A stretch of 64,000 nt of DNA. Origin: Rummeliibacillus pycnus. GTDB taxonomy: Bacteria > Bacillota > Bacilli > Bacillales_A > Planococcaceae. The translations under genes were made by a program, and so were the position numbers. Location: contig NZ_KZ614145.1 in the NCBI RefSeq assembly GCF_002884495.1, forward strand, positions 682,001 through 746,000, given 5' to 3'. Positions within the stretch are counted from its first letter, which is position 1; every line of letters starts with the position of its first letter. The notes below the pieces were generated by a model. The model was not told the origin of the DNA. It saw nothing but the letters and a program-made list of their open reading frames with translations, and ran no database searches. Shown here in pieces: positions 42,201 to 51,706 of the stretch.

Positions 42201-43205
42201 TTAAAATGGTGTATAAAAGTTGATCGTATAATAAGGAACATTCTTCGCATCAAATGCTACACCTACACCAACATGTGTTAAATCAGGATTTAGGATATTT
42301 TCTCGATGACCTAGACTGTTCATAAGAGCTTCATGTGCATAGATACTACTGAATTGTCCCGAAGCTATGTTTTCGGCATAGAGGTGTTCGTTATAACCAG
42401 CTGCTTTCATTCGACTTTGTGGTTGACTGCCATCACTGCCAATATGTGAAAAATAGTGATGATCGATCATATCTTGACTATGTTTTCTGGCTTGTGCAGT
42501 TAATCCTTGATCGTAGGTAAGTGGTTTCAAACCAAATCCTACTCGACTTTCATTGATCAATTCGACCATTAATTTCTCATAACCCTCTCTTAATTGGAAA
42601 GTACCTTGTCCATAATATCCATTTTTCTGCAGCTCTACGTCTTTTTTTACGTATTGGACAGAACGAAGCTTGTTTTGATTGTGATTATCAATAAAAAACG
42701 TTACATAATAGCCATCAATATTATAGAGTAACTGTTCTTTGCCATGACTGCTAGACAGTTGGTAAATAACATTTCCTTTTAAAATTTGTGAAATGGGTGT
42801 ACCTAATTTTTGCTTTAATTGATTATAAGTTGTTTTGCCGATGGTTGCGCCAAAAATTGTACGTCCATATCCTGTAACATAGCCACCACTTTTATCTGAG
42901 AATGATAAGGTAAAGTTTTTAAAATGATTTTCATATACATACCATTCTTTATTGTATTCGCTTGCTACAATCATTTTAGGAGAATTTTTTATAATCGGGA
43001 TTCCTAAATGATTCACTTTTATTTCTTTTCCTTGTTCCTTAGACGCTTCTTCTTTTACTCGGAAGTTTTCGATTTTTTGTAGTGTTTCTTTTTGAATTTC
43101 TTTTTCAGCAGTAACAATTTTTTCGGTTAATTGTGTATGATCAATATGTTTGTAACCATATATACAACCAGCTATAAGAATTACACCTAATAGAAGTTTT
43201 TTCAT
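42201..43205 (-). CDS. CAP-domain (SCP/PR1-like) exported protein
   Basis: About 334 residues from ATG 43205 (GGGAGAAG just upstream; frame extends to 43220). The N-terminal hydrophobic segment (LLLGVILIAGCIYGYK) is an anchor or signal. Residues about 75-200 (HLGIPIIKNSPKMIVASEYNKEWYVYENH, GYVTGYGRTIFGATIGKT) form the CAP-associated domain; the C-terminal CAP domain has HSQDMIDHHYFSHIGSDG and ENIASGQFSSIYAHEALMNSLGHRENILNP. Similar to B. subtilis YlbC. Exact role unknown. Confidence 0.9.
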   Translation of the reverse strand: MKKLLLGVILIAGCIYGYKHIDHTQLTEKIVTAEKEIQKETLQKIENFRVKEEASKEQGKEIKVNHLGIPIIKNSPKMIVASEYNKEWYVYENHFKNFTLSFSDKSGGYVTGYGRTIFGATIGKTTYNQLKQKLGTPISQILKGNVIYQLSSSHGKEQLLYNIDGYYVTFFIDNHNQNKLRSVQYVKKDVELQKNGYYGQGTFQLREGYEKLMVELINESRVGFGLKPLTYDQGLTAQARKHSQDMIDHHYFSHIGSDGSQPQSRMKAAGYNEHLYAENIASGQFSSIYAHEALMNSLGHRENILNPDLTHVGVGVAFDAKNVPYYTINFYTPF

Positions 43206-43580
43206 CTTTTCTTCTCCCATTTATCATCTTCTTAGCATTATATACTTAAAATTATATGTATGGCGTATTTTATATATCCAGGTGTTTAATATTTTTCTAA
43301 TTTTAAAAATTTTTTACTGATGATTTCATATAAAAAGCAGTACAAGTCTCTAATGAAGGACTGTGCTGCTTTTGTATTTTTACTAGTCGAAAGTTTAATC
43401 AATCTTCAGAGGGTATTAATCCGAAAATGTTTTTGCTTTTTATCTTAGTATTTCATACAAAATCTTTCGCAAAATGTATAGTACTTTCCATTTGTCACAG
43501 ATTAAATTTGGACATATAAATTGATAACTAGGTTATTTAAATTAAGAAGAAACTTTTTATACCTTAGTAAGGGGAACACA
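43206..43580. promoter_or_regulatory. Divergent region CAP gene / ktrB
   Basis: A hairpin with outer stem AAAAGCAG/CTGCTTTT and inner AGTC/GACT lies at 43333-43373. It could be a relic terminator. I looked for a c-di-AMP (ydaO) riboswitch before ktrB, as in B. subtilis, and did not see one. AAGGGG precedes the ktrB ATG. Confidence 0.4.
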
Positions 43581-44918
43581 ATGAAAAAAATAAAAGATCG
43601 ACTCAATCCTTCAAAAACACTTGTATTTGGTTTTGCGATTGTCATTTTAATAGGTACTTTTTTATTGATGCTTCCCATTGCAACCGAAGATGGAAAGGGA
43701 CTTTCATTGATAAATGCTTTATTTACGGCAACATCTGCAACCTGTGTGACAGGATTAGTTGTAGTAGATACGGCAGATACGTTTTCAACGTTTGGTGAAA
43801 TCGTCATCTTATTACTCATTCAAATTGGGGGTTTAGGGTTTATGATTTTCGGTACCTTTTTATTTATGTTGTTAGGCAAAAAAATAACACTAAAAGAAAG
43901 GTTATTGCTAAAAGAATCATTTAATCTTTTTACCCTCAAAGAGACAGGCATACTTCTAAAAAGAATATTATTATTTACGGCAGTAGTTGAATGTCTAGGT
44001 GGAATCATATTATCCATTCGATTTTCTTTCGATATGTCAATTGGTAAAGCAATCTATTATGGCTTTTTTCATGCCATTTCCAATTTTAATAATGCAGGAT
44101 TTGATTTAATGGGAGGGTTTCGCAGTTTAACGCAATATGCGAATGATCCAACTGTAGTATTAACAGTTTGTGCACTGATCACAATAGGTGGACTAGGGTT
44201 TATAGTGATGAATGAACTGTATGAATATCATCATTCACATCGATTGACACTACATACAAAAGTAGTTTTGATGACAACCCTCACTTTAACAGTTGGAGCG
44301 ACTCTACTCATCTTACTATTTGAATTTAGTAATAACAAAACGCTTGGTCCTTTTTCTGTTCAGGGAAAAGGGTTAGGCGCACTTTTTCAAGCGATTACCC
44401 CAAGAACTGCAGGAGCGAATACTTTACCAATTAATGAATTAACACATGCTACGTTATTCTTGACTATTTTCCTTATGTATATTGGAGCAGGTTCCGGCTC
44501 AACTGCAGGAGGCATCAAAATTACAACATTTGCCGTATTAGTAGCAACTGTGTGGTCTCAAATGAGAGGAAAAGATGATGTCATATTATTTAGACGTCGA
44601 ATCGTAATGGAAACCATTTTAAAAGCACTTACTGTAGCAACGAGTGGGTTAGCCATTGTTGTATTCGTTACTTTTATTCTGAGCATTACGGAGAAACAAC
44701 ACGATTTTATCTATTATCTATTTGAAGCAACTTCAGCTTTTGGAACTGTTGGGCTTTCTATGGGGTTAACGCCAGAACTCTCTACATTTGGCCGTCTCAT
44801 TATTATTTTAACCATGTTTGCAGGTAGATTAGGTCCCTTGACACTTGGATTTGCGATTTCAAAGAAACGTGAAAAGATGGCATATCAGCGACCAAAAGGT
44901 GATATTATGATCGGTTAA
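43581..44918 (+). CDS. ktrB: KtrB/TrkH-type potassium channel subunit
   Basis: 445 residues from ATG 43581 (AAGGGG upstream; frame open from 43521). Four P-loop repeats: ATSATCVTGLVVVDTADTF, FHAISNFNNAGFDLM, TPRTAGANTL and EATSAFGTVGLSMGLTPEL carry the filter glycines. It imports K+ (with Na+) across the membrane together with KtrA, encoded 24 bp downstream. Confidence 0.94.
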   Translation: MKKIKDRLNPSKTLVFGFAIVILIGTFLLMLPIATEDGKGLSLINALFTATSATCVTGLVVVDTADTFSTFGEIVILLLIQIGGLGFMIFGTFLFMLLGKKITLKERLLLKESFNLFTLKETGILLKRILLFTAVVECLGGIILSIRFSFDMSIGKAIYYGFFHAISNFNNAGFDLMGGFRSLTQYANDPTVVLTVCALITIGGLGFIVMNELYEYHHSHRLTLHTKVVLMTTLTLTVGATLLILLFEFSNNKTLGPFSVQGKGLGALFQAITPRTAGANTLPINELTHATLFLTIFLMYIGAGSGSTAGGIKITTFAVLVATVWSQMRGKDDVILFRRRIVMETILKALTVATSGLAIVVFVTFILSITEKQHDFIYYLFEATSAFGTVGLSMGLTPELSTFGRLIIILTMFAGRLGPLTLGFAISKKREKMAYQRPKGDIMIG

Positions 44919-44941
44919 CAAAATGTAAAGGAGTGTCCTTA

Positions 44942-45598
44942 TTGGATATAAAACAATATGCAGTTATTGGTTTAGGAAGATTTGGAACAAGTATAGCTCG
45001 GAAATTACATGATGCAGGTCAAGAAGTACTTGGAATCGATGTCATTGAAGAGAGGGTGGAGGATGCAGAGTTGTATGTGACACATGCTGTTGTTGCTGAT
45101 TCAACAGAAGAAAAAGCGCTAACCTCCCTTGAAATTGGTAACTTTGATTGTGTCATCATTGCAATTGGTAATGATTTGCAAGCCAATATACTAACTGCAA
45201 TGCTCTTAAAAGACCTTGGGGTGAAGAAAATTATTGCAAAAGCATTAGAAAAGCGCCATGGAGAGCTTTTAAAGAAAATAGGTGTGGATTGGATTGTTTA
45301 TCCAGAACGAGATATGGGGGAAAGAGTTGGCAATCAACTACTTTCACCCAATTTGCTGAATTATATAGAATTATCAAAAGAATATAATATAGAGGAAATT
45401 ATGATACCACAATCAATGGCTGAAAAAACGTTTCGGGAACTTGATATTCGTGCTGAATATAATGTTAATGCAATTGCCCTTATTAGAGATGGCACAATCC
45501 ATATTTCACCTTCAGCAGATGAAGTGATACACCAAAATGACGTATTAGTTTTACTTGGTAAAACAGAGGATTTAGCTAATTTTTCAAAAAAGGAATAG
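44942..45598 (+). CDS. ktrA: KtrA/TrkA-type regulatory RCK subunit
   Basis: 218 residues from TTG 44942, 8 bases after AAAGGAG (a GTG at 44933 overlaps the ribosome site). RCK_N Rossmann motif YAVIGLGRFGTSIARKLHDAG, GIDVIEERVED, VADSTEEKAL, and a TrkA_C domain (SKEYNIEEIMIPQSMAEKTF, NDVLVLLGKTEDLANF). It forms the octameric ring that gates KtrB with ATP/ADP; the C-terminal domain can bind c-di-AMP. Confidence 0.94.
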   Translation: MDIKQYAVIGLGRFGTSIARKLHDAGQEVLGIDVIEERVEDAELYVTHAVVADSTEEKALTSLEIGNFDCVIIAIGNDLQANILTAMLLKDLGVKKIIAKALEKRHGELLKKIGVDWIVYPERDMGERVGNQLLSPNLLNYIELSKEYNIEEIMIPQSMAEKTFRELDIRAEYNVNAIALIRDGTIHISPSADEVIHQNDVLVLLGKTEDLANFSKKE

Positions 45599-45705
45599 CG
45601 ATTTACTAATGAGCAGTCTAACTTCGTAGAAAAATCAAGGTTGATTTTATATTCAATTAAAAGCATAATTATACCATCAAATCTTCAAGAAAAAGGAAGA
45701 GTTTA

Positions 45706-46338
45706 ATGGATATATATCTGAAATATTTACTTGTAGGACTTGCGATTGCATTACCTGTAGGGGCAATTACTATTGAAATGACGAAGCAAGGATTAAAAAA
45801 TGGATTTATCCATGGATGGGCAGTTGGATTAGGTGGAATGACGATCGATGGAACACTCATTTTAGCGTTATATTTTGGACTTGCTTCTATTTTGTCATTA
45901 CCTTATGTACAAATGCCGTTATGGATTGTGGGGGCAATTTTCTTAGGGATGTTAGGCTATGATTCGATCAAAAATGCAGACCAAGACATCGCATTAGCAG
46001 GTGAAAAACCAACCAAATCATTCTGGAGTACATATAAGAATGGCATCTTAGTAGCAGTCTCTCCCGGAAATTTAGTATTTTGGGTTTCTGTATTTGGAAC
46101 GGTGTTAACGCAATCATATCATACAACACAATCTGGGAGCTTTGGGATTGCTGCATTAGGGATATTATCTGGGATTGTATTGCATGATATTGGTTTACTG
46201 TCAATCGTTGCAACAACTAGAAAAGTCATGAGCAGAAATATGATCAAATGGAGCTCCATCATTGCTGGAGGCTTATTATTTTTCTTTGCGGGTTACTTTA
46301 TCTATGAATTTATCAATGATTTAATAGAATTTATTTGA
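45706..46338 (+). CDS. LysE-family exporter
   Basis: 210 residues with AGGAAGAG before ATG. Six helices; family motif LVGLAIALPVGAITIEMTKQGLKNGF in place of PGP, and VAVSPGNLVFWVSVFG. It resembles LysE-type transporters with a variant first motif (LPVGAITIE). Second LysE paralogue within 4 kb; about 110 bp after ktrA. Confidence 0.85.
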   Translation: MDIYLKYLLVGLAIALPVGAITIEMTKQGLKNGFIHGWAVGLGGMTIDGTLILALYFGLASILSLPYVQMPLWIVGAIFLGMLGYDSIKNADQDIALAGEKPTKSFWSTYKNGILVAVSPGNLVFWVSVFGTVLTQSYHTTQSGSFGIAALGILSGIVLHDIGLLSIVATTRKVMSRNMIKWSSIIAGGLLFFFAGYFIYEFINDLIEFI

Positions 46339-46369
46339 TTAACATGATGAAATTCATTCAGTCAAAATG

Positions 46370-46401
46370 AAAAAGTCGTTCGAATAATGAACGACTTTTT
46401 T
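46370..46401 (+). terminator. Terminator after the LysE-family gene
   Basis: AAAAAGTCGTTC and GAACGACTTTTT form a perfect 12-bp stem with a T-run, about 30 bp after the stop. Confidence 0.88.
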
Positions 46402-46708
46402 TATACAATTTGTACCATGGAAATTAACTAAACACCAATTTAATCGAGGATAACAGAAATAAATTTTAGGAAAAATTAGAAAGGATTATTACTCAAATAA
46501 AACAAATACAATTAATCAATTTATTTTCTTGTAATTAGTATATTTATCCTAAAATACAAATTAAATACAATGGATGATAGTTAGAGTTTTTTATTTATAA
46601 TATAATAATTTGTGTATACATACAATAATGTAAATTAAAGGGTATGCGAATTTATTTATTTAAGACTTCAATTAAAGTTTCAAATTAAATTACAAAAGGG
46701 GGATATTA
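46402..46708. other. AT-rich promoter region of the DUF975 gene
   Basis: No gene seen. TATAATAATTTG near 46600 and similar elements may be the -10. AAAAGGGGG at 46695-46703 is the ribosome site for a TTG start. Confidence 0.4.
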
Positions 46709-47395
46709 TTGAATATTCGAATTTCTGAAATTAAGGGACAATCTTTACAATCGTTAAAAGGAAATTGGGTACAAGTAGTCTTACTTTCTTTTATAATGGC
46801 TATATTAATATATGTTTTATTCATTATGGTCGACCTAATTTTAACTGGGATTAATCCATGGTTTACTGATGAGGATATACATACAGTAGTAGGAATCATA
46901 AATGTAACGATTTATATTTTACTAATGCCTTTATCAATTGGAGTATATTGGTTCTATTTATCCCTAGTACGAGGAAACAATCCTCGGATTTCATATGTAT
47001 TATCAGTCTATCAAAGTGGAAAAACTGCAATAAAGTTAATTGCAGCAACTATTTTACAAGGCATTTTTGTGTACTTATGGGCTTTATTATTCATAATTCC
47101 AGGAATCATTAAAGGCATAGCTTATTCACAAACATATTACATCTTACGTGACCATCCTGAATTTACTATTCTTGAAGCAATAACAGAGAGTAGAAGAAAA
47201 ATGGATGGTTTCAAGTGGAACTATTTTTTATTGCAACTTAGCTTTATTGGTTGGGGAATTCTCTGTTTATTTACGTTAGGAATAGGGTATTTGTGGTTAG
47301 TACCGTATATCTCAACAGCAAAGGCTACGTTTTATAATCAAGTGATTTATAATCGAGAAGCCAATACAAATGATAAAGAGAGTATTATAAAATAG
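46709..47395 (+). CDS. DUF975-family integral membrane protein
   Basis: 228 residues from TTG 46709 with AAAAGGGGG 6 bases upstream. The N-terminus ISEIKGQSLQSLKGNWVQVVLLSFIM, the central WFYLSLVRGNNPRISYVLSVYQSG and YSQTYYILRDHPEFTILEAITESRRKMDGFKWNYFLLQLSFIGW are the DUF975 hallmarks. About six transmembrane segments. Function unknown. Confidence 0.88.
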   Translation: MNIRISEIKGQSLQSLKGNWVQVVLLSFIMAILIYVLFIMVDLILTGINPWFTDEDIHTVVGIINVTIYILLMPLSIGVYWFYLSLVRGNNPRISYVLSVYQSGKTAIKLIAATILQGIFVYLWALLFIIPGIIKGIAYSQTYYILRDHPEFTILEAITESRRKMDGFKWNYFLLQLSFIGWGILCLFTLGIGYLWLVPYISTAKATFYNQVIYNREANTNDKESIIK

Positions 47396-47502
47396 TTAGG
47401 CGAAATTCAAAATTCTTCTTAAAAAGAATGAAAAGGATAACAACGATGTTTGATGAAATTGATCTATAAGATTTTGCTTCTGCATCGCATGTCGATAATC
47501 TG

Positions 47503-47539
47503 AAAAACGCCCGTTCATTAATTCGAACAGGCGTTTTTT
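47503..47539. terminator. Bidirectional terminator between DUF975 gene and sleL
   Basis: AAAAACGCCCGTTC pairs with GAACAGGCGTTTTT (one mismatch). Between two convergent genes. Confidence 0.85.
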
Positions 47540-47622
47540 GTGAGTGGATGATAAATTGTTTTGCTAAATAATAAGTCATTAAATTTTGATATGTAAGTTA
47601 GTATTATTTGTAGAAGATGAAT

Positions 47623-48888
47623 TTAGAGAATTCTTCTAACTCTAAAGAATTCATTGAACAAAACGGCCGATTGGGTAAATGGTAATCCTAATTGCCATGA
47701 TCCAATCCCTCTTAATCGTTGGTCTACAATGAGTTTTAGTTTTTGAGAGAGTGCTCGGGCGTCTTCAAACCAAACGACATGTCTTCTACCTGCTTCATCG
47801 TAATAATAGAAGAAAGGTTGTTGATATTCGGTAGAATACTGAATGGGCACATTATGGCTCATCGCTGTTTTATAAGCATCTGCTACCGAAATTGCTTTTG
47901 CACTTACTGCATTACCACTATCCGACAGTGTCCAATCATAGCCATAACGGGGAACACCAAGCAATATTTTATTTCTTCCCATTTTTTGAATAGCATAATT
48001 GACCGTTTTTCGAACATCACCAATTGGTGCAACTGGACCGGGTTCACTCCCAAGTTCATGCCAGTCGTAGGCCATGAGGAAAACGAAATCAACTGCTGCA
48101 CCGATTCCGCCATAATCGTAGCCAGCATTGTATGGAGGATTATTATCACCTGTTTTGTATGGGACTGCTACTGAAGTAGATAATCCTTCTGGTCTTAAAC
48201 GATTACTCAGTGCTTTCAAGAAGGTTGTAAAATTATCCCTTTGTTCTACAGGTACTAATTCAAAGTCAATGTTAACGCCTGCATAGTTTTTGCTTTTTAC
48301 CAAATTATAGATATTATCGATTAAACGTTGTCTTAGTGCTGGGGAAGATAAGACTTGCTTCACAATTTGAGAACTGAAACCACTAGCAGTTAAATTAGTA
48401 ATAACAGCAATCGGTGCCACAAAATATTGTCTAGACATTCGAACAATTTGCTGATCGTCCAATTCACTTAAACTTCCATCAGCGCTAATATGATGTTCGA
48501 AAATTCCGTAATAAGTATTGTAAGGCGCGTATGTTTGTACGAGAAGTTGGTTGTTTTCTGGGGTAGTAACCGTGATATATCCAAAACTATAGGCACTATA
48601 TTTTCGACGGGGCGGTAGATACAGCCGCATTCCAACAGTCAAATTACTAGAGTGGAGACCGTTATATGCTTGAATCGTTTGAACAGGAACCATAGCCATT
48701 TGAGAAATTGAAAATAATGAATCACCAGGTTGGACGATATATTGATCAGTAGGAATCAGTAAATCTTGACCAGGGACAATCGAGTCAGATGATAAACCAT
48801 TCATGATTCTGATACTATCCATTGTCACCCGAAACTTATTGGCAATCGAAAAGATTGAATCCCCATACTTTACAACGTAAATAAACAA
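47623..48888 (-). CDS. sleL: Spore cortex-lytic N-acetylglucosaminidase, SleL/YaaH type
   Basis: 421 residues from TTG 48888 with AGGTGG 8 bases upstream. Two LysM domains at residues about 3-46 (VVKYGDSIFSIANKFRVTMD) and 51-94 (IVQPGDSLFSISQMAMVPV) bind cortex. The GH18 domain has the catalytic D-x-E motif in YAGVNIDFELV, plus VDFVFLMAYDWHELGSEPGP and GIGSWQLGL. SleL hydrolyses cortex fragments during germination. No signal peptide, as usual for this family. Supports a spore-forming host. Confidence 0.93.
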   Translation of the reverse strand: MFIYVVKYGDSIFSIANKFRVTMDSIRIMNGLSSDSIVPGQDLLIPTDQYIVQPGDSLFSISQMAMVPVQTIQAYNGLHSSNLTVGMRLYLPPRRKYSAYSFGYITVTTPENNQLLVQTYAPYNTYYGIFEHHISADGSLSELDDQQIVRMSRQYFVAPIAVITNLTASGFSSQIVKQVLSSPALRQRLIDNIYNLVKSKNYAGVNIDFELVPVEQRDNFTTFLKALSNRLRPEGLSTSVAVPYKTGDNNPPYNAGYDYGGIGAAVDFVFLMAYDWHELGSEPGPVAPIGDVRKTVNYAIQKMGRNKILLGVPRYGYDWTLSDSGNAVSAKAISVADAYKTAMSHNVPIQYSTEYQQPFFYYYDEAGRRHVVWFEDARALSQKLKLIVDQRLRGIGSWQLGLPFTQSAVLFNEFFRVRRIL

Positions 48889-49163
48889 AGAACCGCCACC
48901 TTCAAATTAGTCGTCAATAGTAGGATATGCTACGACTTTGAAATTGATATTTAATTGAAACAATTTCATAGATCTATTTTGTGCTTTTATAAACTGTAGC
49001 ATTAAATCGGGTTTTTTATTTTGTGATTTATAGTAGTCTTGAAGACTTAAGTTGTCTGTTTCGTGGAAACATTTTTTTAGTGGATAAGATTAAAAATAAG
49101 CGAATAAAGCTACTTAAAATTTGAATACGTTTATTTATTTGATAAAATTTCAAGTTAAACAAA
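48889..49163. other. Intergenic upstream of sleL and the SRPBCC operon
   Basis: No gene, palindrome or repeat recognised. Confidence 0.4.
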
Positions 49164-49217
49164 TTTACAATATGACACTAAAAGGTGTTATAATAGATGT
49201 AACACTAAAAGGTGTTA
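49164..49217 (+). promoter_or_regulatory. Promoter with twin palindromic operators for the SRPBCC/ArsR operon
   Basis: The -10 TATAAT is at 49189-49194; a -35-like TTTACA lies at 49164-49169 with a long 19-bp spacer. ACAC-TAAAAG-GTGT occurs at 49175-49188 and again at 49202-49215, 27 bp apart, bracketing the -10. The second is the longer TAACAC-TAAAAG-GTGTTA. These look like binding sites of the ArsR-type repressor encoded downstream. Confidence 0.75.
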
Positions 49218-49242
49218 TTTTAAATTGGAGGTTTTCAAACGA

Positions 49243-49662
49243 ATGACAAATACATTACCAGAAATTAAAAAAACAATTGTTTTGAACGCATCTATTGAAA
49301 AAGTATGGAATGCTGTTGCAACATCTGAAGGAATCGGTGCATGGTGGATGCCAAATACTTTTGAACCTGAAGTTGGCCGTGATTTCGTATTGCATGCAGG
49401 TCAATTTGGAGACTCCCCATGTAAAGTAACAGAACTTAAGCCACCACACAAAGTGGGATTTGACTGGGGCAAGGATTGGCATTTAACAATGGAATTAAAA
49501 GAATTAGAAGAAGGAAAGACAGAATTCACTTTGATTCACTCTGGTTGGGATGCTGAAATAAGTACTGAATTTGGACAATCGCATACAGTCATTCGCGAAG
49601 TAATGGTTGGTGGCTGGGAAAAAATCGTCAACATCAGCTTACCAAATTACATCGAGGCATAA
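49243..49662 (+). CDS. SRPBCC/AHSA1-family protein
   Basis: 139 residues from ATG 49243 with TTGGAGG upstream. EIKKTIVLNASIEKVWNAVATSEGIGAWWMPNTFEPEVG, HLTMELKELEEGKTEFTLIHSGWD and VMVGGWEKIV are typical of AHSA1-like START-fold proteins, which bind hydrophobic ligands. It is the first gene of a two-gene operon with an ArsR-type regulator, a very common pairing in Bacillales. Ligand unknown. Confidence 0.9.
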   Translation: MTNTLPEIKKTIVLNASIEKVWNAVATSEGIGAWWMPNTFEPEVGRDFVLHAGQFGDSPCKVTELKPPHKVGFDWGKDWHLTMELKELEEGKTEFTLIHSGWDAEISTEFGQSHTVIREVMVGGWEKIVNISLPNYIEA

Positions 49663-49663
49663 A

Positions 49664-49996
49664 TTGGATTCATCAAAAGCTCGACATGACGTGTTTCAAG
49701 CAATTGCCGATCCTACTCGTCGTCAATTGTTAAAATTACTTGCCAACAATGAGCTACCTATTAGTAAGATTACAAAACAGTTTCCAATAAGTCGGACGGC
49801 TGTAAATAAACATTTACAAATTTTGTTAGAATCTGGGCTTGTAAGTAACAATAGGGTAGGACGAGAAAATCGCTTTAAACTAAATCCACAACCACTAATC
49901 GAACTAAAAGATTGGCTAACCTTTTTTGAACAATACTGGGATGAAAGACTACTTGCTCTAAAAGCGTTAGTGGAGAAAAATGATAATGAGGAATAA
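49664..49996 (+). CDS. ArsR-family repressor paired with the SRPBCC gene
   Basis: 110 residues from TTG 49664, one base after the upstream stop, with GAGG 7 bases before (frame open from 49607). DVFQAIADPTRRQLLKLLANNELPISKITKQFPISRTAVNKHLQILLESGLV is the ArsR winged helix; it lacks the CVCDL metal site, so it is not metal sensing of the ArsR type. The pattern WDERLLALKALVEK at the end is typical of SRPBCC-linked members. Likely binds the twin operators at 49175 and 49202. Confidence 0.9.
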   Translation: MDSSKARHDVFQAIADPTRRQLLKLLANNELPISKITKQFPISRTAVNKHLQILLESGLVSNNRVGRENRFKLNPQPLIELKDWLTFFEQYWDERLLALKALVEKNDNEE

Positions 49997-50018
49997 CTGT
50001 GGAAATTATTATTTAGAT

Positions 50019-50368
50019 CAGTCAATTTCATAATTCAAAGTTTTGATATAAAATACGAACATTAAAAGATTAAATTGTTGTGCATTATCTATTAGGATAT
50101 TGTCTAAGGAGTGGAAGATTGCGAGTCCTCGAAAATGCATTCGCATTTTCTTCGTGCGTTGCGAATTCAAGGAAGCTTATTCAATGTCCTGTGGGAAAGC
50201 GAGACAAGTGGTAAGCGGACGAGGAGGCTCACAGCTCGCCCACGGAAAGCGCCATCTGGAGTGGCATATTCAGTAAATAGTATAGTTGAAGTGTAATCCG
50301 AATTATTGGATCGTATATTTAAAAACATTCGTGTTTTACGACTAGAATCGTATTTATGAAATTGATTC
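50019..50368. mobile_element. MITE-like element, copy 3
   Basis: 350 bp with ends CAGTCAATTTCATAAT and TTTATGAAATTGATTC and flanking AGAT at 50015-50018 and 50369-50372, a second independent 4-bp target duplication. The core contains GGAGTGGAAGATTGCGAGTCC and GCCCACGGAAAGCGCCATCTGGAGTGG but lacks the ACATCGTGT section seen in copies 1 and 2. Confidence 0.85.
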
Positions 50369-50525
50369 AGATAAGGAAAGAAACCATTTTGAATGAATTT
50401 TGAAGATGGTTTTTTATTTCCTTTTGTAAAAACGAAATTAAGCGGAATTTTACAAAAACGGGCTATTGTTGAAGGCATATATCTTTTTTTTCATATATTA
50501 CGTTATGAAGAAGGGAGGAATTCAA

Positions 50526-50939
50526 ATGACTTCACCACAATTTAATCCGGGTGGACAAAACTTTGGAGGTACAGGAGGATTTCCATCATTTAGACCACCA
50601 TCAGGACCACCACCAATGGGGCCGCCAATGGGGCAACCACCAGGATACCCGTCAGGACCACCATCGTTTGGGCCACCGCCAGCAGGTCAAATGCCAATGG
50701 GTGCACCACCTAAATTTATTCCACCAAGACCAGCATGGCAACATGGATCAAGTGGTATTAACTCATGCCTATTCGCCTATACGTATATCTGGCAATTTGA
50801 TGGCAACAATTTCTGGTTTTACCCAATTGCCGTTAGCAGAGACCAAATAATCGGTTATCGTTGGAGCAGTAGAAGAAATAGATGGATGTTCCGTACAATT
50901 AGTAGAAGTAACATCTTCTCTTATCAATGTTTTAGATAA
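50526..50939 (+). CDS. Gly/Pro-rich protein with conserved C-terminal domain, possible coat protein
   Basis: 137 residues from ATG 50526 (AAGGGAGG upstream). Residues 1 to about 72 are low-complexity Gly/Pro/Met (PSGPPPMGPPMGQPPGYP). The C-terminal domain of about 60 residues (CLFAYTYIWQFDGNNFWFYP, RDQIIGYRW, YQCF) is a Bacillales family seen in several paralogues per genome and often misannotated as transporter; it has no membrane helix. Composition suggests a surface or spore-coat protein, which is inference. Confidence 0.75.
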   Translation: MTSPQFNPGGQNFGGTGGFPSFRPPSGPPPMGPPMGQPPGYPSGPPSFGPPPAGQMPMGAPPKFIPPRPAWQHGSSGINSCLFAYTYIWQFDGNNFWFYPIAVSRDQIIGYRWSSRRNRWMFRTISRSNIFSYQCFR

Positions 50940-50953
50940 AGGTAAGTATCATG

Positions 50954-50996
50954 AATGCCTTCTTCTATTCTTTAAAAGAAGGCATTTTGTTAATTG
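50954..50996 (+). terminator. Terminator of the Gly/Pro-rich gene
   Basis: AATGCCTTCTT and AAGAAGGCATT form an 11-bp stem followed by TTGTT, 15 bp after the stop. Confidence 0.82.
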
Positions 50997-51169
50997 CAAA
51001 GAAAAGTATTTATATATATGCTTTAAAAAAAGTATAATGAATCATCTTTTTTATGGTAAAATATACAAAACATTTCCTGCATGAATAAGTATCCTAATCC
51101 ATACTATATAATAACAGGCTTCGTCTCTTATTTAGAGTCGAAGTTTTTTATTATCGTGAAGGAGGAAAA

Positions 51170-51679
51170 ATGATGAAAATGATAATCAGAGAAGCAAAAT
51201 TGGAAGATGCAAAAGAAATCGCAAAAGTTCATGTTAGTAGTTGGCAAACGAGCTATAAAGGAATGATGAGCGATGAATTCTTACAAAATCTATCCGTTGA
51301 AAAAAGAACAGACCTTTGGATAAATAATCTTCAACGTGATGAAAATATAGTGATTGTCGCAATAGTCAATGATAAAATGATTGGTTTTGTATGCGGGTCA
51401 CAAGTGAAAGAAGGGGAGTATCCTTCATATGATGGTGATGTCACAGCCATTTATTTTTATGAAGAATATCAAGGAAAAGGATATGGAAAAGAATTGCTTC
51501 AAACTTTATTTGAAAAATTTAAGATGAAAGGGTATAGAAATGCAATTGTTAAAGTGTTAGCGGATAACAAAAGTCGTTATTTCTATGAACATAGCGGTGC
51601 AAAATATATTGATCAATGTGATATACAAATTGCAGGAGGACAAGCTGCTTTACGAACGTATGCTTGGGATGTTATTTAG
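51170..51679 (+). CDS. GNAT-family N-acetyltransferase
   Basis: 169 residues; AAGGAGG precedes ATG 51170/51173. MIIREAKLEDAKEIAKVHVSSWQTSYKG, VTAIYFYEEYQGKGYGKELLQTLFEKF (acetyl-CoA loop Q-G-K-G-Y-G) and SRYFYEHSGAKYI are GNAT motifs in order. Substrate unknown. Followed 27 bp later by a TPR gene in the same direction, probably one operon. Confidence 0.92.
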   Translation: MMKMIIREAKLEDAKEIAKVHVSSWQTSYKGMMSDEFLQNLSVEKRTDLWINNLQRDENIVIVAIVNDKMIGFVCGSQVKEGEYPSYDGDVTAIYFYEEYQGKGYGKELLQTLFEKFKMKGYRNAIVKVLADNKSRYFYEHSGAKYIDQCDIQIAGGQAALRTYAWDVI

Positions 51680-51706
51680 TAGAAATAGCACAAAGGGGGT
51701 GAGACT

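Noticed and set aside
43380-43580. c-di-AMP (ydaO-type) riboswitch before ktrB
   Set aside because: Expected because B. subtilis has one before ktrAB, but the conserved ydaO sequence blocks are not visible.
50111-50478. ORFs across the MITE-like element at 50 kb
   Set aside because: Same reason; the frames are not shared with copies at 22174 and 35047.
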